64,000 nucleotides of DNA from Cocos nucifera (Eukaryota; Streptophyta; Magnoliopsida; Arecales; Arecaceae): the NCBI GenBank assembly GCA_006176705.1, contig QRFJ01003034.1, positions 124,001 through 188,000 of the forward strand, given 5' to 3'. Within the stretch, counting starts at the first letter, position 1, and each line of letters starts with the position of its first letter. Made by a program: the position numbers and the translations under genes. Positions 32,781-44,660 of the stretch are shown here, piece after piece. The notes beneath the pieces were generated by a model. That model was not told where the DNA came from and did not search any database. It saw only the letters and a list, made by a program, of their open reading frames with translations.

Positions 32781-33770
32781 CCATATCTAATAGAATCTGG
32801 TTCCTCCATTCTAAAACCTCGTTAAGTTGAGGCATTTCAGGTGGAGTCCATTGAGAGACTATGCCATTTTTCTTAAGATAGTCTAGAAATTTTCGACTAA
32901 GGTATTCACCTTCTCGATCTAATCAAAAAATCTTAATAAATTTTTTAGTTTGCTTTTCTACTTCATATCTAAATTTTTTAAATTTTTTAAAGGCTTCAGA
33001 CTTCTATTGCATCAAATACACGTGCCCGTATTGAGACAGATCATCGATAAAGGTGATGAAGTAAACATAATTATCTCTGGTCGGCACATTAAATGGGTCA
33101 CGCACATCTATGTGTACCAAGGCAAGAAGGTCTCTGGCCCTTTCTCCATGTCCTACAAAAGGGAGCTTGGTCATTTTGCCATAAAGACACGATTCACAAA
33201 TTGGATATGACTTGAAAGTCAACAGACTCAATAGCCCAAATTTCTTCAATTTATTAATCCTACCTTTCGCCATATGACCTAGCCTAAGGTGTCATAGATG
33301 CTTATCATTTAGACTATTCCTAAGTTTAGTCCTACGACATTCATGTTTTGCTCGGCATTCAACATAGATACATCAATATGCAACTGATAGGGACCATTAA
33401 TTAAGAATCCACTTGCAATTTTATTTTTTTTTAAAAGAATAGTATAGTGGTCCTTAAGAAAGTTAATAACTTAACCTTCATGTGCTAAACAAGAAACAAA
33501 AATTAAATTTCTGCATGCTGCAAGCACAAAATAATAGTCCTTAAGAATCAAATCTAAACCAAATGTTTGTCGAAGAGGATAGGTTTCCATGGCTACAACA
33601 GTAACTCTTGCTCTATTTTCGATGTATAGGATCATCTCACCACCCCTCAACCTTCTGCTCTCCTCAAGATCCTACATAGAAGTGCACAAATGAGCACTAG
33701 ATCCAGAGTCAAGCATCCAATTGGATGCAAAAGAAATCATTAAGTTAGATTCAATCATGAGCATACCTCC
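32781..33770 (-). pseudogene. Copia E integrase and protease (broken)
   Basis: The open piece 33004-33273 includes CESCLYGKMTKLPFVGHGE and the first catalytic Asp region HIDVRDPF. The second and third acidic positions fall in broken frame near 32830-32930. The protease motif MLDSGSSAH, with its Asp intact, lies around 33690-33725. Order and spacing match F. Confidence 0.88.
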
Positions 33771-34605
33771 AAAAGGACCTGCCTCCTTCTTGTTCTTCAG
33801 GGTGGCCAAGTATAAAGGATAGTTCCACTTTCAATGGCCATCAAAATTACAATGAAAATGCCTTTCTTTGTCGATGGCCTTCTTCTTCGACTCTCTCTTC
33901 TTCTTCTTCCCACTTTCCACCTTCTGCTTCTTTACGGTCTTCTTCGCCTTTCCAAAAGAATTTTTTTTAGAAAAAGTCTACTCCACAACAAGCACTGAGT
34001 CCTTTGAACCTTTCATGGAGAGCTCAGCAGTAACCAGCATGTTCATAAGTTTAGCTAAGGTATTTTGAGGTTTATGCATATGGTAGTTCATGATGAATTA
34101 TCCATACGCATCAGTCAAGGATTGCAGAATTATATTAATCTGCAGGTCCTTGTCCAACTTGATACTGAGCTTTTCAAGCTCCTCTAACTATTTGATCATC
34201 ATCAGACAATGATTTTGGACCGATTGCCCATCACACATCTGGGCCTTAAAAGGTCCCTTAGTGATTTGATATTTGGCTGCACGACTCTGTTCACCAAATA
34301 ATTCTTCCAAGTGAGCCAACATTTGGTGGCTAGTCTTTATGTCTTCATGTTGATGCTGAAGCTCATCAAACATTAAGCCCAATATATAATACTTGGCTTT
34401 GTTATCTTCATCCATCCACTTTTTTAGGGATGCTCTCTATTCAATGGATGGATTGGCTGATAAAATGGGAGAATCCTATTCCAACACTTGAGTCAACTTC
34501 TCAAAATTTAAAATAATTTTAATGTTCTGGAGCCAATCCTTATAGTTGGGTCTGATCAGTCTATGGGTGTCGTGGATACTAGCTAGTGGGATGAATGCAG
34601 ATTCT
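33771..34605 (-). pseudogene. Copia E gag (broken, start codon lost)
   Basis: The piece 34188-34415 reads MDEDNKAKYYILG and GEQSRAAKYQITK, as in F. The knuckle region around 33800-33850 keeps HCN and DGH but has lost the first and last cysteines and gained a stop. At the position of F's ATG (about 34604) there is no start codon. The plus-strand frame at 33868-34068 is a shadow of the lysine-rich stretch. Confidence 0.85.
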
Positions 34606-36480
34606 TTTCTATAGAGAATCAAAGTTTCTAGTTAGATTTTGTAATTAGACTTAACCAATTTATTTAAGAGTTTAATTTTTAAACAAATTTGGCTCCTACT
34701 ATTTCCTCGAATCTCTACAGTCCCTAGATAGAGATGCAAAAATCTCAACAATCAATGATTTCTAGTGAATGGTGCGGTCCCACCGACTGACTCACCACCT
34801 CACCTAATAATTATTGATGATGGGTCAACAGATGAGTGGACAACTCTTATCCAATAATTTTTTAATCATGGTGCACCAATACCTGATCTCTAATTCATGA
34901 ATCTCACTATGTCTAGAAAATTAATCCAATCCTTAGTTAAGTCAGACCCACCACTTGCATGAATCGGATTCCTAATTGGATCTCTCACTATATCCAGAAT
35001 ATTGAGCCCAACCCATCCTCAAACCTATAGCATCTAATGCCTAATAGACATTGTTGTATCTTTTTGGTGTAACTGAACCACTATATCCAACCAAGAACAA
35101 TCAACCCCAGGAAGGGCCCGCATATCTATAATGATGGAAGATCTTAGACTTAATATTTTCTTAAAAAGATTTGATTTAGGTCTCTTTAAACTAGACATGA
35201 CTTAGTCATAACAATTATGACTAACCTAGTGATATGGGTTGCCTCGAATTGTTAGCCACCTCTAACTAGAACTTGATCAACATAAATGGCTAGGTAAGTG
35301 AGACTGGTGGAAGGGATATATCATTAACTAGATAAGAATGCATTCAAGTTGAGTAGCTCTCAATTAAAAGCCATTCAGTCATATTTATCAGACTTACCTC
35401 AAACACCAAATTATCGAATTAGAATCAATTAGGTTAGCTTATAATCCAGGCTCGAATCGTAGAGCCAAATTAGGTCTTAACTTGATCGAGTCACATCTCA
35501 ATGTGATTCGATATTGACCCAGACTTAATCCTATTAGGTTGATCAAATCTAAGCTTTCTTTGATCCTACTAACCAACTCTTGATTCGGTTTGATCAATCA
35601 CTAGACCTAATTAAGCTACCCAAGCCCGAACCCAAATTTATGAAGTTATCTTAGATCTTAAAATTCATAATTTTAGATCTAATTAATTTTATAATCTTAA
35701 TTTTTAATTAAGTTTGAGTTCATAACCCAAAATATGCAAAAATCCTAAGATTTCAGGATCTAGAATTTTGCAGAAAAGTAAATTTTTGGTTTCTGATTAA
35801 GAATGAATGCGCAGCACCCTTATATGCCATGAGAGCACCCCATCGAATGGAAGGACAGGGCCTTTAAACTCTACTTTGCTCTAATAATCGGACGGTCAAG
35901 GAGAATGCCTTAATTAAAAATAATTACTATACTATAAAATAATAAATCTACAACATATATCTCATATAAAGTCATAGATCTAAACATGCATGTTCTATCT
36001 ACATCTCATGTATCAATAATTAAATTTTAAATGCATGCTTTTAGATCTTATACATCACATATAATATCTAAAAAATAAATTTTGTATTGATCATATCAAA
36101 ATAAAATCTATTCTTGATAAATCATAGAACTATTCTACAATTAGTCTAGGCATGCTTCATTCATATCTCATATAATAATTAGAAATTTTATTTTTTATTT
36201 TTAGATCTGATTATAATATTTATAATATTAAAAAATAAAAGCACAAAGATCTAAAAAAATTTTAATCATATCAAAAAGAAAATTAGCACTAGACTACACA
36301 GAACAATTCTAAATCTAGTCTAGATATGCATCTCATGCAAGATTGATATGAATCTAAAATTTTTAATCTTTTTGATTTTAGATCTAATCATATCTGATGT
36401 GACATCTAAAATTTTTAATATCAAATTATAGATTATAATAAAAATTAAATTTAAAATAGATCTGAAGAACTGCTAACATA
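34606..36480 (-). other. Copia E leader
   Basis: Non-coding and co-linear with F's leader in reverse complement. It keeps eroded versions of the nested inverted repeat (35794-35916) and of the 82-bp duplication (about 34890-35010). No gene is seen. Confidence 0.75.
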
Positions 36481-36494
36481 GCTCTGATACCAAT
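36481..36494 (-). other. Copia E primer-binding site
   Basis: The minus strand reads ATTGGTATCAGAGC directly after the LTR end TCTTCA, the initiator methionine tRNA site. Confidence 0.92.
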
Positions 36495-38603
36495 TGAAGA
36501 AAAAATAGCTTTTTCTGCCACATGATCAATCTGATCAGACCAGATATGTAGAGAATATTTTAAAAAATTTTTCTATAAAATTTAATTAGATCAGAGAGTT
36601 CTCCAATCTAATTTTAATAATTTGATATTAAATTTAAAATTAAAAATTAAATCAGGTATAAACTTTGTACATGATTGGATAATCTGATTACCCTATCGAT
36701 GATCTATGGAAGCTTGGGGTTCTAGATTAAGCCACGCACGTGCCTGACCTCTACCAGAGTCTACTTGGGCTGGACTTGGAGGTGCTCTCCTTTTGGATCT
36801 GATCACCAAAAATCAAATCTATATCTAATTTTGTAAAGCCTTTGAATCAACCGATGAAGGCAGCATGCTTGTCTCACAAATGTCATCTCTTTCCTTGAAT
36901 CCTTTGTGCCAATTTCTATGGATCATCTCTTGGAACCTTGGCCCAACCATTGGGCATGGAGAAGAAAAGGAGGGGCATGGAGAAAGAGGGGATGGCTGCC
37001 TATGGGGGCTTGGGGCGTGGAGCATAATGCATGAGAAACCCTAGGGTGCAGGGTCTCTTGAATAAAGCCCTGCACCACCTCAATGTTCCAATCAATCAAG
37101 AAACCAATTACTTGATTTATTTCTGATTTCCTGACAAATTTTTATGCCAACTCACATTAGAATTGCCACCACAAATAATCCATATAATGCTGTACAAAAT
37201 AGGTAGGGAGAAGAAAAGGAAGTTTGGTGCGCGATGGATTCTTCCTTCTCTCTTAGAGTTTGATCTCTATCAAACCTCCTTGACTGGTCAAATCTAAAAT
37301 TTGACCAAGTCAAAATCAATCCACTTTGGATGCATGCCTAGGAGGACGTGCGCCTTCTCCATGTCATAACAAAAAGTGGGGGCGCATCTCCCTAGAAAAT
37401 CTCTAGGAGGAGTGCGCCCCTGATCCCTTCTTCCTTACAACAGGGTCAGCCTTTGACCCTGGTGTGCGATAGAAAAGATAGGTGACCAAAAATGGTAGGT
37501 GATCAGAAATGGCAGGTGTTGTCCTAAAATTATCTGATGAATTTAGATAATCCTATTCTGACCTAGATAAGTTTCAGTTAGGGTTTTGGTTGAGATGAAC
37601 CAGAAAGACTATAAAAGAAGAATGTTAGGTTCAATCATGTACTAGCATGATTTTCTTGAATCTAATCGGATCTAATCCAAATCAATTGAACTGACTCAGT
37701 CCAATTGATCGCAACCATACTCAAATTCTTGTATGTGTGACCCAATTAGGTTCAATTTCGTATGGTATTGAGATATATCATGATCTCTATCATTGACATC
37801 ATCGAAACACCTTTCGATGGACCAGAACTTTTTTGATTCAAACAATTAGAATGATCGATCATCAAGACGATTCTAATTGCTCCCAAAATCCACCAATGAC
37901 ACCTAGTAGCATATGGTGGTAATCCATCAGAATTAAAAGTGAAACTCTCGGTGCAGCTATCTGTGTGAATCGATTATACTATCATGAGTCCCAATGGGAT
38001 TAGGATTTAAGGTAAACTCATCAAAACCAAACATCCATCATATGAATGAATCATTTAATTTGAGTTTGATGTGAAATCCTAATAGAATTTTTTTTTTCTA
38101 TTATATCACATTGCCATGGCCATGGGCTTAAGGACTCGATCTCATGATCATCATAGGACTACTTCTCCACTACCGAGGTTGATAGATCCCATCTTGGTGC
38201 AATCCAATTTCTATAATGAACATGCTATAGCCAACATACACCTCAGGATTTTGAATGGCTAGGAGATCAAGTTATGGTGTAGTCAAATTATAATACACTC
38301 AAAATGAACTATCGATGCTACTCAAGTCAAAGAATCTTACACACAACTGCAGCATCGAGCCAATCATCGATGAGAAGGTAGACTTTTTTATGACTGCTCA
38401 AGATTGTCATGCTCAGTTCCCTCATTCTCTAATGAGTATCTATACTTTAACTTTAGTATCTCTACACCATAGACACAAGACTCATCTATCTTAAGAAAGC
38501 GATCATACACCAATCTTTCAGATCGATCACCATCCTTGTGACTATCCTATGGTTGAGAGCAGTTTATGAGTTAATTATGAAAATTCATGTCTTAAATTTT
38601 CAA
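36495..38603 (-). repeat. Copia E 5' LTR, outer end truncated
   Basis: Co-linear with F's LTR in reverse complement from its PBS end to about F position 24926 (block TTGAAAATTTAAGACATGAAT). The outermost 180 bp or so are absent, and the sequence changes at 38604 to a 27-bp tandem repeat. The target duplication therefore cannot be seen. Confidence 0.9.
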
Positions 38604-38777
38604 TAGAGATGAGTAATGGTTTATGGATAATGGAGATCAGTAAGGGTTTATGATTAATAGAAATGAATGAAATTTTATAATTAGTAAGCATAAGAAATGG
38701 GTTATGAACAATAGGGATGGACTTAAGTTAGAGCAAAGGTTTATGATTCGTAGAGATGAGCCAAGGTTAATGAATCA
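38604..38777. repeat. 27-bp degenerate tandem repeat
   Basis: Units start TAGAGATGAG or variants at 38604, 38631, 38658, 38685, 38712 and 38751. All are 27 bp except the fifth, which has 12 extra bases. The consensus contains GGTTTATGATTAA. It starts exactly where LTR homology ends. Confidence 0.8.
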
Positions 38778-38873
38778 AGGTCTCTTAAAGCTTGTTTTTA
38801 GCAGCATTTATTTTAAGTTTATGCTTCGATATTGGGATGTTTTCTTTTGAGATTTAGTTATCAGAAAGATTAT
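38778..38873. other. Unassigned spacer between the 27-bp repeat and D
   Basis: 96 bp of AT-rich sequence with no gene and no match that I can see elsewhere in the window. Confidence 0.5.
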
Positions 38874-40588
38874 TGTTGGTGCAGAATCTAGTCGATGCCA
38901 AATCAAGCTGGAGTCAAGGAAGAAGGGGTCATCATCGGTGACCTACAAAATAATGTCCCACCCGAAGTCGGTGGTGGTGGCTCCAATAGAACCCTCCGAT
39001 GATCAAGTTGGCTCTTCTGATCAACAGAAATGGAGCGCTTAGGAAAGAATTCAGAGAGTCTTGGGAAGGAGAAGAGAGCATAGAGAAAACGTATCTAGAG
39101 GATCCCTTTTTATAGATGGAGCCTGTAGCAGACTGATAGTGACAGCCATAACCATCCGATAGTGGGTTGCTCGGGGCCGCATAGGATTTATTACAGAGAG
39201 AGAGATATCATCTATAGTAGACTGATAGTGACAGCCATAATCGTCTGATAGTGGGCTGCTCGGGGCCGCATGGGATTTGATATGGAGAGAGAAGTGTCAC
39301 CTATAGTAGATTGATAGTGACAAACATAACCATCTGGTAGTGGGTCGCTCAGAACCGCATGAGATTTGCTATGGAGAGAGAGGTATCACCTATCATGATG
39401 TGCCGGTTCTTTGAGACTTAATAGTCAAAGTTCAAAGAAAGTAGGCGTTAGTTGATGAAGAACTTTGACATATATCAATTCTAGAGGAGTTCGGACTACT
39501 AAAAGAAACACAGCTAGAGGGCATCATCTAGGAGGAATGCTAGCTAAAATCTGAAAGTAATCCATTGGAGAAATTTGATTGAAGAAGAAGTCCAGAAGAA
39601 GTTCCACTCCTAGAGGAATCCGACTGAAGAAGAAGTCCAGAAGGAGTTCGACTCCTAGAGGAATCTGACTGAAAGATATGTCCAAAAAAAGTTTGGTTCC
39701 TGAAGGAATTCTACTGAAGAAGAAGTCCGAAAGGGTTCGGCTCTTGGAGGAGTCTGACTAAAGAAGAAGTTCGAAAGAAATTCAACACCTAGAGGAATCT
39801 GACTGAAGAAAAAGTTTGGAAGAAGTTCAGCTCCTAGAGGAATCCAACTGAAGAAGAAGATTGAAAAGAGTTTGGCTCCTAGAGAAATTCGATCGAAGAA
39901 GAAGTCCAGAAGGAGTTCGGCTCCTGAAGAAATCTGATTGAAGGAGAAGTTTGGAAGGAGTTCGGCTCCTGGAGGAATTTGACTAAAGGAGAAGTTCGAA
40001 AGGAGTTCAACTCCTGAAAAAATCTGATTGAAGGAGAAGTTCAGAAGGAGTTTGGCTTCTGAAGGAATTTAACTAAAGAAAAAGTCCAAAAGAAGTTTGG
40101 CTCTTGGAAGAATCCGATTGAAGGGGATGTTCGAAAGGAGAATCTGACTAAAGGAGAAGTTCGGAAGGAGTTCGACTCTTGAAGGAATTCAATTAAAAGA
40201 GAAGTATGGAAGGAGTTCGACTTCTAAAAAAATTTGATTGAAGGAGAAGTTCGGAAGGAGTTCGGCTCCTAAAGAAATTCGACTGAAGAAGAAATTCTGA
40301 AGGAGTCCAACTAATAGAGAGGTCCGATCGAAGGAGAAGTCCGAGAGGAGTCTGACTGATAGAGAAGGTCGGATGGAGGTCGACCACTATAGGAGTTCGA
40401 AAGATGTTCAGCTACTGGAATAGTCCGGGAGGGGTTTGACCGCTGGAGGAGTTCGGCTGCTTGAAGGAGTTCGGCTGAAGTTCAACAGCTGGAGGAAGAA
40501 TTCTCGATCGAAGCTCTTCTATCATTACCAGTTGCATTAGGCTAAACATCAGACTGAACTTCGATGGGAGTGGCATTTATCCCCAACA
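38874..40588 (-). repeat. Element D 3' LTR
   Basis: 1715 bp, TGTTGGTGCAG to CCCCAACA, with perfect TGTTGG/CCAACA ends. Related to C's LTRs but about twice as long because of an internal 45-bp tandem array. The left flank has no visible partner because the other end of D is lost. Confidence 0.88.
39570..40340. repeat. 45-bp tandem array inside D's LTR
   Basis: About 17 units of roughly 45 bp with the pattern GACTGAAGAAGAAGTCC, AGAAGGAGTTCG, CTCCTAGAGGAAT. One unit near 40117-40145 is shortened. C's LTRs carry only a few irregular copies of the core. Confidence 0.88.
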
Positions 40589-40605
40589 ACAGTCCCCCTA
40601 CTACG
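40589..40605 (-). other. Polypurine tract of D
   Basis: The minus strand reads CGTAGTAGGGGGACTGT just before the LTR start TGTTGGGG. Confidence 0.8.
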
Positions 40606-40679
40606 AAGTTCGAAATTCAAAAGAAGGGAGTACAAAAAGGATGACTATCGAAGTTCTTTTTTGGGCTCTGCATTCATTG

Positions 40680-41715
40680 AGGTTGAAGCTCGGGGGAGAT
40701 CTTATCTCCCACCAAGGTTGAAGGAGATCTTATCTCCTGTTGAGGTTGAAGCTCCGAGAAGCTCGGGGTAGATCTTATCTCTAGCCGAGGTAGAAGAAGA
40801 TCTTATCTCATGTTAACGTTGATGTTGAAGCTTGGGGGAGATCTTATCTCCAGCCAAGGTTGAAGGAGATCTTATCCCCTATTATCGTTGAAGCTCGGAG
40901 GAGATCTTATCCCCTATTGACATTAAATCTCAGGGGAGATCTTATGTCCAACCGAGGTTGAAGGAGATCTTATCTTCTATTGACGTTGATGTTAAAGCTT
41001 GGGAGAGATCTTATCTCTAGTCGAGGTTGGAGAAGATCTTATCGTCTATTGACGTTAAAGCTCGGAGGAGATCTTATCTCCAGTCACGGTTGAAAAAGAT
41101 CTTTTCTCCTATTGAGATTGACGTTGAAGCTTGAAAGAGATCTTATCTCCAGTCGAGATTGAAGGAGATCTTATCTCCTATTGACGTTGACGTTGAAGCT
41201 CGAAAGAGATCTTATCTCCAACCGAGGTTGAAGGAGATCTTATCCCTTATTATCGTTGAAGCTCGAGGGAGATCTTATCTCCAACCGAGGTTGAAGGAGA
41301 TCTTATCTCTCTTTGAGGTTGATGTTGAAGCTCGGAGGAGTTCATATCTTCAATTGAGATTGAAGAAGATTTTATCTCCTATTGACGTTGAAGCTTGGAG
41401 GATATCTTATCTCCAACCAAGGTTGAAGATCTTATCTCATATTGATGTTGACGTTGAAGCCCGAGGGAGATCTTATCTCCAACCGAGGTTAATGAAGATC
41501 TTATCTCCTATTAACATTGAAGTTGAAGCTCGAGGAAGATCTTATCTCCAACCGAGGTTGAAGGAGATCTTATCTCCAGTCGAGGTTGAAGGAGATCCTA
41601 TCTCTTGTTGAAGTTGAAGCTCAAGGGAGATTTTATCTCCAACTGAGGTTGAAGAAGATCTTATCTCCTATTGAAGTTGAAGCTCGGGAGAGATCTTATC
41701 TCCAGTCGAGTCAGA
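40680..41715. repeat. Hairpin-core minisatellite in D's 3' UTR
   Basis: About 32 copies of the GGAGATCTTATCTCC core, the same inverted repeat as in C. Here they sit in paired half-units: one with GTTGAAG before the core and TATTGACGTTGA after it, the next with GAAGCTCGG before and AGCCGAG after. The 150-codon plus frame at 41159-41611 is a translation of this array, not a gene. Confidence 0.9.
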
Positions 41716-43310
41716 GCCTCTCTTCTCACCTCGTCTAAAATGAATGAGGCCTTCGACTTTGCTCACATTAGGATGAGGTTCTCCTCCTATCCCTAATGGA
41801 TTGTAGGAGCACATAAGGGTCATTGTTGGAACTTCTCTTCTCACCTCATCTAAATGAATGAGGCCTTCGACTTTGCTCATGTTAGAATGAGGTTCTCCTC
41901 CTGTTCCTAATGAACTATGGAGGCACATAAGGGTCATTGTCGAAGCCTCTCTTCTCAACTTATCTAAAATAAATGAGGCCTTCAACTTTGCTCACGTTCG
42001 GACGATGTTCTTCTCCTATTCCTAACGGGCTACAGGAACATATTAGGACCGTTATATGGGCCACTCCCCTCCTCCTATCTTAAATAATCGGAGGTCTTCG
42101 ATATGTTAGGACAAGGTTCTCCTCCTAATTCCTAATATGGCACAAGGGGTATAGGTGGGCCGTTGAATGGGCCTCTTCCCTCCTTTTGTCTTAAATAATC
42201 GGAGGTCTTCGACTTGCTCATGTTAGGACGAGGTTCTCCTCCTGTTCCTAACATGGCAATAGGGGTACAGATGGACCATTGAATGGGCCCTCTCCCCTCC
42301 TCCTGCCTTAAATAAGTGATGGTTTTTGACTTGCTCATGTTAGGATGAGGTTCTCCTCCTACTCCTAACATGACACTAGGGGTATAGATGGGCCATTAAA
42401 TGGGCCTCTCCCCTCCTCCTATCTTAAATAACCAGAGGTCTTTGACTTACTCATGTTAGGACGAGGTTCTACTCCTGTTCCTAACATGGCACTAGGGGCA
42501 TAGATGATTGAATGGGCCTCTCCCCTCCTTCTATCTTAAATAATCGGAGGTCTTCAACTTGCTCATGTTAGGATGAGGTTCTTCTTCTATTCCTAACATG
42601 GTAATAGGAGCACAGATGGGCTGTTGAATGGGCCTCTCCCCTCCTTCTATCTTAAATAATCGGTGGTCTTCGATCTTCGACTTGCTCATGTTAGGACGAG
42701 GTTCTCCTCTTATTCCTAACATGGCAATACGGGCATAGATGGGTCATTGAATGGGCCTCTCTCCTTCTCCTGTCTTAAATAATCGAAAGTCTTCGACTTG
42801 CTCATATTAGGATGAGGTTCTTCTATTCCTAACATGGCACTAGGGATATAGATGGGCCGTTGAATAGGCCTCTTCCCTCCTCCTATCTTAAATAACCGGA
42901 GGTCTTTGACTGATCATGTTAGGATGAGGTTCTCCTTCTATTCCTAACATGGCACTAGGGGCACAGATGGGCCGTTGAGTGAAACTCTCCCCTCCTCCTA
43001 TCTTAAATAATCGGAGGTCTTTAATTTGCTCATGTTAGGACGAGGTTCTCCTCCTATTCCTAACATGACAATGAAGGCACAAATGGGTCATTGAATGGGC
43101 CTCTCCCTCCTCCTATCTTAAATAACTGATGGTCTTCGATCTTCGACTTGCTCATGTTATGATGAGGTTCTCCTCCTATTCCTAACATGGAAATAGGGGC
43201 ATGATGGGCCGTTGAATAGGCCTCTCTCTTCCTCCTATCTTAAATAACTAAAGGTCCTCGACTTGCTCATGTTAAGATAAGGTTCTCCTCCTATTTCTAA
43301 CATGGCCACT
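41716..43310. repeat. 116-bp tandem array in D's 3' UTR, about 14 copies
   Basis: The block GGATGAGGTTCTCCTCC recurs at about 41771, 41885, 42001, 42111, 42227, 42343, 42459, 42571, 42693, 42810, 42922, 43039, 43159 and 43274, a mean spacing of about 116 bp. The first three units form one variant (ATGAATGAGGCCTTC), the other eleven another (TTAAATAATCGGAGGTC). The small minus frames at 41668-42722 are translations of it. C has one copy only. Confidence 0.93.
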
Positions 43311-43479
43311 CTTGATCGCTTCTTTTCTATCATCACATAGTTTTTGCATTAAGAAACAATAATGTTGAAATGGAGGAGTTTTATTGAAGAAAAATTACTG
43401 GTAGTACATTCTCAAATTTTTTGAATTCCAAGGTTGTGGGAGTGTTGTTCCTCCGAGCTCCTTTAGGCAATAAGTTTTA

Positions 43480-44660
43480 GATCGGACGATCTCCTCTACT
43501 TCATACAGGCCTTTCCAAATTGGGGTAAGCTTTTCTTAGCCTGAGGTTGAGAGATGGTGGCTCATCGAAGCACTAAGTCCCCCACTCTAAATGTTTTACT
43601 TCTGACTCTTAAGTTATAGTATTAGGCCATCCTTCATCTATAGGCCACCATCCAAACTCAAGCTTTCTTTTTTCTTCCAGCAGATCAAGGTTGACTCTGA
43701 GGTTCAGTGAGCTACGCTGCTCATCGAAGGCCACGACCCATGCTGATGGGAGCTTAAGCTCGATTGGGATGACTACCTCCATTCCAAAGGCCAAGATGAA
43801 TGGTGTTTCTTCGATCGATAGCCTTTGAGTAGTTTGGTATGCCCAAAAGATGTGGTAGAGTTCATCCATCCAGGCCCCCTTTGCTCTATCGAGTCTTATC
43901 TTGATGCCTTGCAGCAGGGTCTGGTTGGTCACTTCAACTTTCCTATTTGCCTGTGGGTGAGCTACCGACGTAAAGTGATGGAAGATGTTTAGATCTTCAC
44001 AGAACTCAATGAACCTCATCCTAGCAAACTGTCACCATTATCTATTATGAGGGTTCGGGGTAGACCGAACCGACAGACGATTGACTTTTAGATGAAGTTC
44101 TGTACCTTGGCCTCGATAATTTTTGCTAATGGTTCAGCTTCGACTTATTTGGTGAAATAGTCAATCGCGACCAGAGGAAACTTTCGTTGTTTGGATGCCA
44201 TTGAAAAAGGGCCAAGTATATCCATTCTTCGGTGCGAAAATGGCCAAGATGTGCTTAGTGGAGTAAGCTCGAAAGCCGACTGTCTTTGTATGTTTGCATT
44301 TTTTTGATAGCGATCACATTTCTTGACATACTCCATAGAATCGTAGTACAAGGTTGGTCAATAGTACCTTTATCAAAGTAGTTTTGTGATAGAGACCTGG
44401 CTCCTACATGACTTTCACAAATTCCCTCGTGCACTTCCCATAATGCAAATTCGGCCTCTGAAGGTCGGAGATATCTCAGCAACGGCAGTAAATATGATCT
44501 TTTATACAACTTGCCCTCATACAAAACATACCAAAAGGATTGATTCTTGTGTTTTCGAGCTTCTTTTGGATCATGAGGAAGAACTTCTTCTTTGAGATAA
44601 GTAACTAACAGGTCAATCCAGCTTGGCTCGAGCTCTGTCTGCATAACAAACTATGATTCC
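43480..44660 (-). pseudogene. Element D integrase (broken)
   Basis: The N-terminal part (44255-44644) shows RYLRPSEAEFALWEVHEGIC and H..GARSLSQNYF, the Tat zinc region. The core follows: MDILGPF with the first Asp (44145-44351), IIDNG with the second Asp near 44035-44060, and HPQANRKVEVTNQTLL with Glu (43609-44019). Frame changes occur near 44030 and 44150-44255, and stops elsewhere. Confidence 0.88.

Noticed and set aside
33868..34068. Phe/Ser-rich plus frame, like the one at 48876-49076
   Set aside because: Both are antisense shadows of the lysine-rich Gag segment.
41159..41611. 150-codon plus-strand frame with repeated RSYLQPRLKEILS
   Set aside because: It is the translation of the D hairpin array, on the strand opposite to D's genes.
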